A DNA stretch of 64,000 nt. It comes from Halorientalis sp. IM1011 (lineage in GTDB: Archaea; Halobacteriota; Halobacteria; Halobacteriales; Haloarculaceae). The stretch lies in contig NZ_CP019067.1 in NCBI RefSeq assembly GCF_001989615.1, forward strand, positions 2,480,001-2,544,000, read 5' to 3'. Of the stretch, positions 52,921 to 62,422 are shown piece after piece (within the stretch, counting starts at the first letter, position 1; each line of letters opens with the position of its first letter). The notes below the pieces were generated by a model. It searched no databases. It was not told the DNA's origin and saw nothing but the letters and a program-made list of their open reading frames with translations. A program made the position numbers and the translations under genes.

Positions 52921-53549
52921 GCAACGGATGGGAACCGCGCACGCGGCTCGGCCGGAAGGTACAGGAGGGCGAGATCGACTCGATGAAGGAGGCCCTCAAC
53001 TCCGGTCTGCCGCTGAAGGAACCGGAGGTCGTCGACCAGCTGGTCCCCGACCTCGAAGACGAAGTGCTGGACATCAACATGGTCCAGCGGATGACCGACT
53101 CCGGCCGCCGGGTGAAGTTCCGGTGTGTCGTCGTCGTGGGCAACCGCGACGGCCTCGTCGGCTACGCCGAGGGGCGTGACGACCAGGTCGGCGGTGCGAT
53201 CCAGAAGGCGATCGACATCGGCAAGCTGAACCTGATCGACGTCTCCCGTGGCTGCGGGTCCTGGGAGTGTGGCTGTGGGCGACCCCACACCGTCGCGCTC
53301 CGGACGACCGGCAAGGCGGGCAGCGTCGAGGTCGAGCTCCAGCCGGCCCCGCGCGGGCTGGGACTGGCGGGCGGGGAGACCGTCCGGCACGTTCTCGAAC
53401 TCGCCGGGATCGAAGACATCTGGACCCGTTCCTCGGGGAACACCCGGACCACGGTCAACTTCGCGAAGGCGACGTTCAACGCCCTGCAGAACACGGCCGA
53501 GGCCCGCGTGCCCCAGCGAACGATGGAGAAACGAGAGGTGATCGAGTGA
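52917..53549 (+). CDS. rps5: Ribosomal protein uS5
   Basis: 210 residues. The double-stranded-RNA-binding-like domain ([77 protein letters not shown]) and the C-terminal domain ([45 protein letters not shown]) are complete. It sits at the decoding site. Its TGA shares one base with the uL30 ATG. Confidence 0.97.
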   Translation: MSNGWEPRTRLGRKVQEGEIDSMKEALNSGLPLKEPEVVDQLVPDLEDEVLDINMVQRMTDSGRRVKFRCVVVVGNRDGLVGYAEGRDDQVGGAIQKAIDIGKLNLIDVSRGCGSWECGCGRPHTVALRTTGKAGSVEVELQPAPRGLGLAGGETVRHVLELAGIEDIWTRSSGNTRTTVNFAKATFNALQNTAEARVPQRTMEKREVIE

Positions 53550-54013
53550 TGCAGGCGCTCGTCCAGATCCGCGGTGACGTGAACATGGCCGAGGACGTCA
53601 GCGACACGCTGGAGATGCTGAACGTCCACGACGTGAACCACTGCACGCTGGTGCCGGAGACCGACGCCTACCGCGGGATGATCCACAAGGTCAACGACTA
53701 CGTCGCCTACGGCGAACCCAGTCAGGCGACCGTCGAGACGCTACTGCAGACGCGAGGCGAACCCCTCGAGGGCGACGCCGACATCGACGACGAGTGGGTC
53801 GCCGAGAACACGGACTACGACGCCATCGACGGCCTCGCCTTCGCGCTGATCGCCGAGGAGACGACGCTGCGCGAGCAGGGTCTGGCACCGGTGCTCCGAC
53901 TGCACCCGCCCCGTGGCGGTCACGACGGCCTGAAGGGCCCGGCGTCCACGGACGGACAGCTCGGCAAACACACAACTGAGGAGATCGACGATCTCCTCAC
54001 AGCGATGCGATAA
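53549..54013 (+). CDS. rpl30: Ribosomal protein uL30
   Basis: 154 residues, the archaeal long form ([66 protein letters not shown], ending with LRLHPPRGGHDGLKGPASTDGQLGKHTTEEIDDLLTAMR). Two bases separate it from uL15. Confidence 0.96.
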   Translation: MQALVQIRGDVNMAEDVSDTLEMLNVHDVNHCTLVPETDAYRGMIHKVNDYVAYGEPSQATVETLLQTRGEPLEGDADIDDEWVAENTDYDAIDGLAFALIAEETTLREQGLAPVLRLHPPRGGHDGLKGPASTDGQLGKHTTEEIDDLLTAMR

Positions 54014-54015
54014 CA

Positions 54016-54525
54016 ATGACGAGCAAAAAGAAACGACAGCGCGGCTCGCGGACGCACGGCGGCGGCAGTCACAAGAACCGTCGTGGCGCGGGTCACCGCG
54101 GTGGCCGCGGTCGCGCCGGTCGTGACAAACACGAGTTCCACAACTACGAACCGCTCGGCAAGTCCGGGTTCAAGCGCCCCCAGAAGCTCAAAGAGGAGAT
54201 CGCGGAGATCGACCTCCGCGAACTCGACGAGGACGCCGCGCTACTGGCGGCCGACGGCGTTGCCGAAGAGACCGACGGCGGCTTCCGGATCGACGTGCGG
54301 GACGTCGTCGAGGACGGCCACGAGGTCGACGCGGTGAAGGTCCTCGGCGGCGGGCAGGTCCGCAACGAACTGACCGTCCTCGCGGACGACTTCTCCGAGT
54401 CGGCCCGGGAACTGCTCGAATCGGCCGGTGGCAGCGCGGAGCTCACCGAACGCGGCGAGAAACGACAGGCCGAACGCGAAGACGAATCCGATAAGGATAC
54501 AAGCGAGGAAGAAGGGTCCGCGTAG
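54016..54525 (+). CDS. rpl15: Ribosomal protein uL15
   Basis: 169 residues. The Gly/Arg/His-rich N-terminus that threads the 23S rRNA (KKKRQRGSRTHGGGSHKNRRGAGHRGGRGRAGRDKHEFHNY) and the C-terminal domain (EVDAVKVLGGGQVRNELTVLADDFSESARELLESAGG) are clear; an acidic tail follows. One base before the secY ATG. Confidence 0.96.
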   Translation: MTSKKKRQRGSRTHGGGSHKNRRGAGHRGGRGRAGRDKHEFHNYEPLGKSGFKRPQKLKEEIAEIDLRELDEDAALLAADGVAEETDGGFRIDVRDVVEDGHEVDAVKVLGGGQVRNELTVLADDFSESARELLESAGGSAELTERGEKRQAEREDESDKDTSEEEGSA

Positions 54526-54526
54526 T

Positions 54527-55996
54527 ATGGGTTGGAAAGAAACCGCCGAACCGGTACTCACCCGCATGCCCTCAGTGGCACGGCCGGAGGGCCACGTTCC
54601 GTTCAAACGGAAGCTGGCCTGGACGGCCGGCGTGCTGGTGTTGTATTTTTTCCTGACGAACGTCTACCTGTACGGACTGGGCACAGCAGGCGGCGACATC
54701 TTCGGGCGCTTCCGCTCGATCCTCGCCGGCGGGCAGGGGACGATCCTCCAGCTTGGGATCGGTCCCATCGTCACCGCATCCATCGTCCTGCAGTTGCTCG
54801 GCGGTGCGGACTTGCTGGGACTGGACACCCAGAACAACCCCCGTGACCAGGTGCTCTACCAGGGTCTCCAGAAGCTGCTGGTGATCGTGATGTGTATCCT
54901 GACGGGGCTACCGATGGTCTTCGCCGGCAACTTCCTGCCCGCGAGCCCGCAGGTCGCACAGAGCCTCGGAATCGGGCTCGCCGGTGTGAAGATGCTGATC
55001 TTCGCCCAGGTGTTCATGGGCGGGATCCTCATCCTCTACATGGACGAGGTCATCTCGAAGTGGGGCGTCGGCTCCGGTGTCGGTCTGTTCATCGTCGCCG
55101 GTGTCAGCCAGCGCCTCATCGGCGGTTTCTTCGCCCTGCCCGGAATCGGCTCGGAACAGGTCGGGTTCTTCCCGTCCTGGATCCTGATCGCGATCGGCGA
55201 ACAGCCGATCGGGTCGCTGTTCGGCTCGGGGCTCCAGCAGGTGCTCATGAGCTCGCAATTCGGCCTGATCCGGCTGGCGACGACGATCTTCATCTTCGTG
55301 GTGGTCGTCTACGCCGAGTCGGTGCGCGTCGAGATTCCGCTGTCGAACGCACGGGTCAAGGGCGCGCGCGGTCGCTTCCCGGTGAAGCTGATCTACGCGA
55401 GCGTCCTGCCGATGATCCTCGTGCGTGCGCTGCAGGCGAACCTCCAGTTCCTGGGGCGGATCCTGAACGCACAGCTCGGAGCGGGGATGCCGGCCTGGCT
55501 CGGCACGTACTCGGAGTCCCAGCCCACCGGCGGGCTGTTCTACTACATGGCGCCGATTCAGCGCCCGGGTGACTGGATCCCGGCGCTCGGTCAGACCACT
55601 GCGGAACTCTGGCAGATCGCGATCCGCGTCTCCGTCGACCTGACGTTCATGGTCATCGGTGGCGCGATCTTCGCGATCTTCTGGGTCGAGACGACCGACA
55701 TGGGCCCCGAAGCGACGGCCCAGCAGATCCACGGCTCCGGGATGCAGATCCCCGGCTTCCGGCAGAACCCCGGCGTCATCGAGAAGGTTCTGGAGCGGTA
55801 CATCCCCCAGGTCACCGTCATCGGCGGCGCGCTTGTCGGCCTGCTGGCCGTGATGGCCAACATGCTCGGCACCATCGGTGGTGTCGGTGGGACCGGCCTG
55901 CTGCTGACGGTCTCCATCACGTACAAGCTGTACGAGGAGATCGCAGAAGAGCAGCTCATGGAGATGCACCCCATGATGCGCCAGATGTTCGGCTAA
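54527..55996 (+). CDS. secY: Preprotein translocase subunit SecY
   Basis: 489 residues and ten TM helices, the channel subunit of the Sec translocon. Hallmarks are the N-terminal PSVARPEGHVPFKRKLAWTAGVLVLYFFLTNVYLYG, the IGPIVTASIVLQLL helix 2, the cytoplasmic ribosome-binding loops (VEIPLSNARVKGARGRFPVKLIYASVLPMI) and the end TYKLYEEIAEEQLMEMHPMMRQMFG. It is the last gene of the ribosomal operon; the start, two bases after uL15, indicates co-expression. Confidence 0.97.
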   Translation: MGWKETAEPVLTRMPSVARPEGHVPFKRKLAWTAGVLVLYFFLTNVYLYGLGTAGGDIFGRFRSILAGGQGTILQLGIGPIVTASIVLQLLGGADLLGLDTQNNPRDQVLYQGLQKLLVIVMCILTGLPMVFAGNFLPASPQVAQSLGIGLAGVKMLIFAQVFMGGILILYMDEVISKWGVGSGVGLFIVAGVSQRLIGGFFALPGIGSEQVGFFPSWILIAIGEQPIGSLFGSGLQQVLMSSQFGLIRLATTIFIFVVVVYAESVRVEIPLSNARVKGARGRFPVKLIYASVLPMILVRALQANLQFLGRILNAQLGAGMPAWLGTYSESQPTGGLFYYMAPIQRPGDWIPALGQTTAELWQIAIRVSVDLTFMVIGGAIFAIFWVETTDMGPEATAQQIHGSGMQIPGFRQNPGVIEKVLERYIPQVTVIGGALVGLLAVMANMLGTIGGVGGTGLLLTVSITYKLYEEIAEEQLMEMHPMMRQMFG

Positions 55997-56105
55997 CACC
56001 GGGCACCCGTTCTTCTCTCTCGACCGCGGTTCGGTATCGGGACGTACGTGCGCTCGCTCGAAGCGACCGGTAGCTTATTGCCCGTCTCCCGTCATTTTTC
56101 ACCGA

Positions 56106-57737
56106 ATGGAGCTGGTTCCGGCCGTCGATCCCGTATTCGTCGCCTACATCGCGGCGTTCGCTGTGGCGGCGGTGGGCTGTTTCGCCAGCGTGGGCCGGGT
56201 CACCCGGATCGAGGACACGGACACGCGACGCGGTCTCGTGGCGCTACTCGTCACGAGCGGTGGCTGGGCACTCGCGCACGTGGGCTTCCTGCTCGCGCCG
56301 ACCGAACCACTGAAACAGGGCTTCTATCTCGTCGGACTCGTCGTCGGGTTCGCGACCGTCGGTCCGTGGCTGTACTTCTGCTCGGCGTACACCAATCGGT
56401 CGCTGCACCGCGACGTGAGCCTCCGCCGCGTCGCGGTCGGCGTGTTTCTGGCGATCGTGGCGGTGAAGCTCACGAACCCGGTCCACGGGCTGTATTTCTC
56501 CGCGACGCCGACCGCGACGCCGTTTCCCCATCTCGCGGTCACGCACGAACCGCTCCACTGGATCGTGATGGGGCTGTCGTACGCGCTCGCGATCGTCGGG
56601 GCGTTCATGCTCTTCGAGTACTTCGCACAGGTCGGGTACGACACGACGCCGCTGCTGGCGCTCGTCGGCGCGACGGGGCTGCCCATCGTGTTCGACATCG
56701 TGGGCTTTGCGACGCCGTATCTCATCGACATCACCTACGAACCGCTCGGCGTGGCCGTCTTCGCCGTCGGTGTCGCCTTCGTCTACCTCGACCGGTTCCG
56801 GTCGGTCCAGTTGGCCGGCAGTCACGACGATCCGATCATCGTCGTCGACGACGCGGATCGTATTCGCGACTACAACGACCGGGCAGGGGACCGCTTCCCG
56901 GAACTGCGGGGGGACGTGCTCGGCGACCCGCTCTGGACGATCGTCCCGGACGTGACGGACGCGCTCGACTCCGGGGAGGGGATCGTCGAGCGGGCCAGCG
57001 ACGACGGCGTCCGGTACTATCAGGTCTCGGAGAGTCCCTTCGCCGCTGGCCAGGCGACCCTGGGGCGACTGATCGTCTTTACTGACATCACGGAGCGGGA
57101 GCGATACAGGCGGGAACTGGAACGGCAGAACGAGCGGCTGGATCGGTTCGCCGGGATGGTCAGTCACGACCTCCGGAACCCGCTCAACGTGGCGATGTCT
57201 CGTCTGGAACTGGCCCGCAACAGTCGCGACGACGAGAACCTGCGGACGGCCAGTCAGGCGCTCGATCGGATGGAGACGATGATCCGGGACGTGCTGGCAC
57301 TGGCCCGCCACGGCCAGCCGATCGACGAGACGGAATCGGTGACGCTGTCCGGCCTCGCGCGTCAGTCCTGGCGCATGGTCGACGCCGGCGAGGCAACCCT
57401 CCAAGTCGATGGCGACCTGACGTTCACGGCGGACGCGACCCGCCTCCAGCACCTGCTGGAGAACCTCTTCCGCAACTCACTGGAACACGGCGGCGAGGAC
57501 GTGACGATCCGCGTGGGGGCACTCGCCGACGGGACGGGCTTTTTCGTCGAAGACGACGGGCCGGGGATCCCGGCCGAGGAGCGGGAGTCGGTCTTCGAGA
57601 GCGGCTACTCGACGGCCGACGACGGGACCGGATTCGGGCTGGCGATCGTCGACGAGGTCGTCGACGCCCACGACTGGGAGCGCACGCTGACCGAGAGCGA
57701 GGCTGGCGGCGTCCGAATCGAGATCACTGGCGTGTGA
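56106..57737 (+). CDS. Sensor histidine kinase with 7TM N-terminal domain
   Basis: 543 residues. About 1-225 are seven TM helices of the histidine-kinase N-terminal 7TM type; a PAS-like region follows (about 235-325, DDPIIVVDDADRIRDYNDRAGDRFPEL). The HisKA H-box MVSHDLRNPLN has His354. The HATPase domain has LLENLFRNSLEHGGE, DDGPGIP and GTGFGLAIV. The PAS-HisKA link carries TDITERERYRRELERQNERLDRF. The TATA-like CTTATTG (56074-56080) is about 29 bases before ATG 56106. No response regulator is adjacent. Confidence 0.93.
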   Translation: MELVPAVDPVFVAYIAAFAVAAVGCFASVGRVTRIEDTDTRRGLVALLVTSGGWALAHVGFLLAPTEPLKQGFYLVGLVVGFATVGPWLYFCSAYTNRSLHRDVSLRRVAVGVFLAIVAVKLTNPVHGLYFSATPTATPFPHLAVTHEPLHWIVMGLSYALAIVGAFMLFEYFAQVGYDTTPLLALVGATGLPIVFDIVGFATPYLIDITYEPLGVAVFAVGVAFVYLDRFRSVQLAGSHDDPIIVVDDADRIRDYNDRAGDRFPELRGDVLGDPLWTIVPDVTDALDSGEGIVERASDDGVRYYQVSESPFAAGQATLGRLIVFTDITERERYRRELERQNERLDRFAGMVSHDLRNPLNVAMSRLELARNSRDDENLRTASQALDRMETMIRDVLALARHGQPIDETESVTLSGLARQSWRMVDAGEATLQVDGDLTFTADATRLQHLLENLFRNSLEHGGEDVTIRVGALADGTGFFVEDDGPGIPAEERESVFESGYSTADDGTGFGLAIVDEVVDAHDWERTLTESEAGGVRIEITGV

Positions 57738-57801
57738 GGTCGCCGCGACGGCGGCGAGGCGGAAGACCTAATATCGGCGTCCCGCGTTCTCCGGCAACTG
57801 C

Positions 57802-58950
57802 ATGCAAGACGTCGTACTGCTGACCGCGGACTCGGTTCGTCGGGACTTCGTCGACGCCATGCCCTTCGTCTCCGATCACGAGGTGCTGACTGGCGTGACT
57901 GCAGGCCACTACACGCGGCCGAGTCTGGCGGCGCTGCAGTCCTCGCGGCTGCGTGCGTCGGTCCAGTCGCGGGTCGTCGGGCCGACGATCGCCGAGGCGT
58001 TCAGCGAGGCGGGCTATACGACCATCGGGCTGGTGCCGACGGCACAGGCCGATCCGGCCTTCGGGTTCGACGACGGCTTCGACCACTACGACAACTACAT
58101 GTCCGGGTCGGGCAACGCCGCGTCGAACCGGCGGAGCAGTCTCCGGGAGTATCTCGGCTCGTTCGACATCGTCCGGCAGGTGTACCGCCGGGTCTATCCG
58201 ATGGAGGCCAACATGGACGACCTGCCCGAAGACGACGAGGTGGTCGACGAGGCCATCGAGCGGTTCAACGACGCCGACGGGCCCCGGTTCCTCTGGGTCC
58301 ACCAGATGGAGAGCCACCGACCCTACGGCACCGGTGAGGACGCGATTCCCTCTGCGATCGACCGCAAGGCCGAGGCGTCGGGCGGTCGCCACTGGTTCGG
58401 CTCCTCGGAGGTGACCGACGCGGAACGCGGGATCATCACGTCGGCCTACCGCGACGCGCTGGGTCGGGTCGACGACCGGATCGAGCGCGTCCTCACGGAG
58501 ATCGACAGCGAGGACCCGATCTTCGCCTTCGCCGCCGACCACGGTGACGAGTTCGGCGAGGAGGAGTACTACTACCACCAGGGGTACCGCCGGCGGGTGC
58601 CCGACACGGTGATCCGGGTGCCAGTCGTTCTCGACGGGGTCGAGACGACCGGCGACAGGCTGAGTCTGCTGGACATCGGGCCGACGCTGGCGGCCGGGGT
58701 TGGGATCGACGCGCCCGATGCCTGGCAGGGGACGGACCTGACCGAGGCGGCGACCGAGGAAGCGGTGACGGTCGCGCCCTGGCACGAGAAAGCGACGGTC
58801 GCGTGGCAGGACTTCGAGCGGAAACTGATCGCCCGGGACGCAGACGTGTCGATGACGGAGGGCGGCGAGGAGGTGGCGGTCGACCGGACGGAGGTGTCCG
58901 ACGAGGTCGAACGCCAGTTGCAGGATCTGGGGTACGCGGACGCGGGGTGA
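57802..58950 (+). CDS. Sulfatase / alkaline-phosphatase-superfamily protein
   Basis: A 382-residue soluble protein of the sulfatase fold. Seen: the metal strand VVLLTADSVRRDF, a nucleophile region TAGHYTRPSLAALQSSR, where Thr replaces the usual Cys/Ser before xPS, the partner loop FLWVHQMESHRPY and the metal-binding FAADHGDEFGEE...HQGYRRRVPDTVIRVPVVL. Without a formylglycine Cys/Ser it is more likely a phosphoglycerol-transferase-type or phosphodiesterase enzyme than a true sulfatase. It precedes a glycosyltransferase, which suggests surface glycan or lipid modification. Confidence 0.88.
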   Translation: MQDVVLLTADSVRRDFVDAMPFVSDHEVLTGVTAGHYTRPSLAALQSSRLRASVQSRVVGPTIAEAFSEAGYTTIGLVPTAQADPAFGFDDGFDHYDNYMSGSGNAASNRRSSLREYLGSFDIVRQVYRRVYPMEANMDDLPEDDEVVDEAIERFNDADGPRFLWVHQMESHRPYGTGEDAIPSAIDRKAEASGGRHWFGSSEVTDAERGIITSAYRDALGRVDDRIERVLTEIDSEDPIFAFAADHGDEFGEEEYYYHQGYRRRVPDTVIRVPVVLDGVETTGDRLSLLDIGPTLAAGVGIDAPDAWQGTDLTEAATEEAVTVAPWHEKATVAWQDFERKLIARDADVSMTEGGEEVAVDRTEVSDEVERQLQDLGYADAG

Positions 58951-59036
58951 GCGGGCCGTACGCGGCCCTGTGGGCCTGTGTGCGGGCCGAGACACAACGC
59001 ATTTAACGGTTCTCACGAAATCGAAGTTCAATTAGC

Positions 59037-60098
59037 ATGTTGGCCACTGGGTCGCCCTTTCAGGCCACCGGCCTCGACAGCCCGACGCTGACGGCCGTGC
59101 TGGTGGCCGTCGCCCTCCTGACCTTCCTCTGGGGGTTCAGACGCTACCGGCGTAGTTTCTCGAAGACGGAGTTCGGCGTGGCGACGGCCATCGCGGCCGG
59201 CACGCTGGTGATCGCAGTCTTTCCCGACCTGTTCAACGCGCTCGGGAACGTTCTGCGGATCGAGCGGCGGCCGCTGGTCATCTCGCTGGTGGCCACCGTC
59301 CTGCTGATGGCGCTCGTGCTGTACGTCATCGGCCGGCTTCGCGAACAGCAGCTCACGATCGCCGAACTCACCCGGAGTCTCACCGTGGATCAGGCCGATA
59401 TCCACGGTGACGGGGAACGAACGGTCTACGTCGTCATCCCGGCGTACAACGAGGCCGACAGCGTCCAGTCGGTCGTGGACTCCCTGCCAGAGACGGTCCG
59501 AGGGTACGAGGTCGTGCCGCTGGTCGTCTCGGACGGCTCCTCGGACGCGACCGCTCGCCGGGCCGGCAAGACCGACGCGGCGGTCGTCGAACACCCGATC
59601 AACCAGGGGCAGGGCGGCGCGCTGAAGACGGGCTTCGAGATTGCGCGGGAGAACGGGGCGGACGTGGTGGTCACCATCGACGCCGACGGCCAGCACCCGA
59701 TCGATCAGCTCGACAACCTGATCGGGCCGATCGTCGACGACGACGCCGACTACGTCGTCGGCTCGCGCTACATCGGGACCGACCGCTCGGGCAACGGCCC
59801 CGTCAGGCAGGTCGGCATCCGGACGTTCACGTGGCTGATCAACCTGCTCACGGACATGGAGATCAGCGACTGCACGAACGGGTTCCGGGCGATCCGTGGG
59901 TCGCGACTCGACGACCTGACGCTGACCGAAGAGCAGTTCAGCGCACCGGAACTGCTCATCGAGGCGCGCAAGAACGGGCTGCGTATCCGGGAGATCCCGG
60001 TCACGATCGCCGAGCGGGAACACGGCGAGAGCAAGAAGCCGAAGGTCAGGTACGCGCTGGGGCTGATGCGGACGATCCTCGTGACCTGGATCCGCTAG
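59037..60098 (+). CDS. DUF2304-glycosyltransferase family 2 fusion
   Basis: 353 residues. The N-terminal part has three TM helices (about 17-33, 46-65 and 77-98) with the DUF2304 signature (RRYRRSFSKTEFGVATAIAAGTLVIAVFPDLFNAL). A GT-A domain of the dolichol-phosphate-mannose-synthase type follows from about 126 (YVVIPAYNEADSVQSVVDSLPE, VSDGSSDAT, TIDADGQHP, DCTNGFRAIRGS). It probably adds a sugar to a polyprenyl carrier at the membrane. DUF2304 and GT2 are usually separate adjacent genes. TTTAA at 59002-59006 is the likely TATA box. It shares a CTAG stop overlap with the permease. Confidence 0.9.
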   Translation: MLATGSPFQATGLDSPTLTAVLVAVALLTFLWGFRRYRRSFSKTEFGVATAIAAGTLVIAVFPDLFNALGNVLRIERRPLVISLVATVLLMALVLYVIGRLREQQLTIAELTRSLTVDQADIHGDGERTVYVVIPAYNEADSVQSVVDSLPETVRGYEVVPLVVSDGSSDATARRAGKTDAAVVEHPINQGQGGALKTGFEIARENGADVVVTIDADGQHPIDQLDNLIGPIVDDDADYVVGSRYIGTDRSGNGPVRQVGIRTFTWLINLLTDMEISDCTNGFRAIRGSRLDDLTLTEEQFSAPELLIEARKNGLRIREIPVTIAEREHGESKKPKVRYALGLMRTILVTWIR

Positions 60099-62422
60099 CC
60101 GAACAGGCGTTCCAGCAGCGACCGGTCGCGGGCTTTCTCGGCTAACAACACTGAGCACTCCACCTCGTCGACCACGTCGAGCACGAGCGACCCGCGCACG
60201 AGCCGTTCGAGCAGGCCTTCCTCGGTCGCGCCGATGATCATCAGGGTCGCGTCCCCGGCGGCGGTCTCGATGGCCGTTTCCACGTCGCCGGTCTCGACCC
60301 GGAGGTCGGCGTCCCCGAGGCCGTTCTCCTCGGCCCACTCCGAGAGGAAGGTTCGGCCGGTGTCTTCGTCGTCGGCGACGTGCAGCAGGGTCACCTCGGA
60401 GTCGTACTCGGCCTGTAACATCTGCGCGGTGGCGGCACTCAGCTCGGAGTCCGGGCCGCCGGCGGTGGGGACGAGCACGCGCGAGGGGTCGAAGCCCCGG
60501 TTCTTCAGGACGAGGAAGTCACAGGGCAGATCCTGTGCGAGTTCGTCGATGGCGGACTCGGCCCGGCCCGGCGAACCGTGCGAGTCGGGGCCCCAGCCCA
60601 TCACGACGAGGTCGGCCTCGTGTGACTCGGCGGCGGTGAAAATCTCCTCGAAGGAGCGGTGTGAGAGGATCGTTTGGGTCTCGACGGGGACGCCGAACGT
60701 CTCGGCGTCGGCCTCGGCGGCGGACAGCAGGTCGGCCGACTCGGCGTCGAGGTCGTCGACGTGGTCGGCCCCGTAGGCCAGCGAGGTCTGGTCGGGGACA
60801 GTGACGATGTGGGTGGCCAGCACGCTCCCGTCGCGCTGTTTCGCGATGGCGCTGGCGAGCGTGATGAGTTCCGTCTCGTGTTCGGGGTTGGCCAGCGGGA
60901 CCATCACCCTGTACTGGCCGCCGTCGGGCTGGACACCCTCGGCCGCAGCCACAGCGGAATCGGGCATGTCCTCGGAGCGTGCCTGGACGTACTGGCCGAG
61001 GATGCCCTGCTTCTCGGTGCGCGTGCGGGCGTAGACGAAGTACCACGCGACGGCGGCGGCGACCAGTCCGAACCCGAGCGTGACGATGGTCGGCTCGATG
61101 AAGTAGATCAACGCGAAGGAGGTGATCGCGCCGAGGATCGGCGTGAACGGGTACAGCGGGACGGTGTAGTCGGGCTGGTAGTCGGCCGGATCCGCCGTCC
61201 GCATCACGATCAACGCGATGTTGAGCAGGCCGTAGATCACCAGATGGAGGAAGCTGGCGGTGCTGGACAGCGAGACGACGGCGTCCCCGCCGACGACGTT
61301 CGCGCCGACGATGAACGCGATGATGAGCGCGCCGGTGACCGCGATCGAGCGGTAGGGCGTCGCGAACCGGTCGTGGATGTCGTTCAGCGCGGGCGTGATC
61401 AGGCGATCCCGGCCCATGGCGAAGTTGATGCGGGAGGACGCCAGGATCGAGGCGTTCGCAGAGGAAGCCGTCGCGAGCAGGCCACCGAACAGCATGGCGA
61501 CGGCTCCGAGCGGGCCGAGCAACTCCCGGGCGGCCGAGACCACGACGATGTTGCCGGCCCCCTGTTCGGCGGCGATGAAGCCCTGCGGTACCGCAGCGCT
61601 CATCGCGATCAACACGAGGCCGTAGATGGCCGTCACGAGGACGACACTGCCGATGACGGCGCGGGGCAGGTTTCGCCCGGGGTCTTTGATCTCCTCGGCG
61701 ACGCTCGTGATCTGGACGAACCCGAGATAGGAGACGAAGATGATGCCCGTCGTCACCATCATCGGGCCGTATCCCCTGGCCTCCGGGAGGTTCGCCGGAT
61801 CGGCCCGGAGCGCCCCGGCGATGGTGAAGACCGTGAGAATCGCGATCAAGATTACGACGATGATGTTCTGGAGCCGGCCGGTCTCCTTCGCGCCGACGTA
61901 GTTGACCGAGATGAAAAAGAGGCCGCCGAGCACCGCCAGGAACGTCACGGTGTCTGCGGTGAGAACGCCGAGGCCGACGGTCGCACGGATCCAGTCGGCG
62001 ACCGAGCCCAGTCCCACCTGCCGGACGAGGCCGACGAGTCCGCCGACGAAGTCGATCTTCTCGCCCAGTCCGGCGATGGCAGCGATGTACTCGCCGAATC
62101 CGACCATGTAGAAGGCGGAGGCGAAGGCCAGCCCGAGCCAGTTGGCCCAGCCGGCGATCGAGCCGAACAGGGGGCCCAGTGCGTGGTTGACGTAGTAGTA
62201 CGCGCCGCCCGATTTGGGCATCGCGGTCCCGAGTTCGCTGGCCGATAAGGCCGTGAGCAGGGCGATCCCACCGCCGACGAGGAAGGCGACGACGGCGAAG
62301 GATCCGGACAGCTGGATCGCGTCGCCCGGCAACACGAAGATGCCCGCGCCGATCATTGTCCCGACGCCGATGGTCAGCGCGGCCAGCGGCCCCAGGTCCT
62401 TGGCGAGTTCCTCGTCGCTCAT
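60095..62422 (-). CDS. Amino-acid permease (APC family) with two C-terminal UspA domains
   Basis: 775 residues. Residues about 1-470 are a 12-TM APC-superfamily transporter (LGPLAALTIGVGTMIGAGIFVLPGDAI, MPKSGGAYYYVNHALGP and VAEEIKDPGRNLPRAVIGS are diagnostic). After a linker, two universal-stress-protein domains follow (about 507-630 and 640-765). The second carries a GxxxxGxxxxLV-like end (MIIGATEEGLLERLVRGSL). UspA domains bind ATP or AMP and may sense energy state. Its substrate is an amino acid or polyamine. It overlaps the UspA gene at 62419 by four bases (ATGA), forming an operon. Confidence 0.92.
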   Translation of the reverse strand: MSDEELAKDLGPLAALTIGVGTMIGAGIFVLPGDAIQLSGSFAVVAFLVGGGIALLTALSASELGTAMPKSGGAYYYVNHALGPLFGSIAGWANWLGLAFASAFYMVGFGEYIAAIAGLGEKIDFVGGLVGLVRQVGLGSVADWIRATVGLGVLTADTVTFLAVLGGLFFISVNYVGAKETGRLQNIIVVILIAILTVFTIAGALRADPANLPEARGYGPMMVTTGIIFVSYLGFVQITSVAEEIKDPGRNLPRAVIGSVVLVTAIYGLVLIAMSAAVPQGFIAAEQGAGNIVVVSAARELLGPLGAVAMLFGGLLATASSANASILASSRINFAMGRDRLITPALNDIHDRFATPYRSIAVTGALIIAFIVGANVVGGDAVVSLSSTASFLHLVIYGLLNIALIVMRTADPADYQPDYTVPLYPFTPILGAITSFALIYFIEPTIVTLGFGLVAAAVAWYFVYARTRTEKQGILGQYVQARSEDMPDSAVAAAEGVQPDGGQYRVMVPLANPEHETELITLASAIAKQRDGSVLATHIVTVPDQTSLAYGADHVDDLDAESADLLSAAEADAETFGVPVETQTILSHRSFEEIFTAAESHEADLVVMGWGPDSHGSPGRAESAIDELAQDLPCDFLVLKNRGFDPSRVLVPTAGGPDSELSAATAQMLQAEYDSEVTLLHVADDEDTGRTFLSEWAEENGLGDADLRVETGDVETAIETAAGDATLMIIGATEEGLLERLVRGSLVLDVVDEVECSVLLAEKARDRSLLERLFG

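Noticed and set aside
60674-62248. 524-codon open frame opposite the permease-UspA gene
   Set aside because: Arg/Asp/Gly-rich shadow without any plausible fold; the permease frame has clear motifs.
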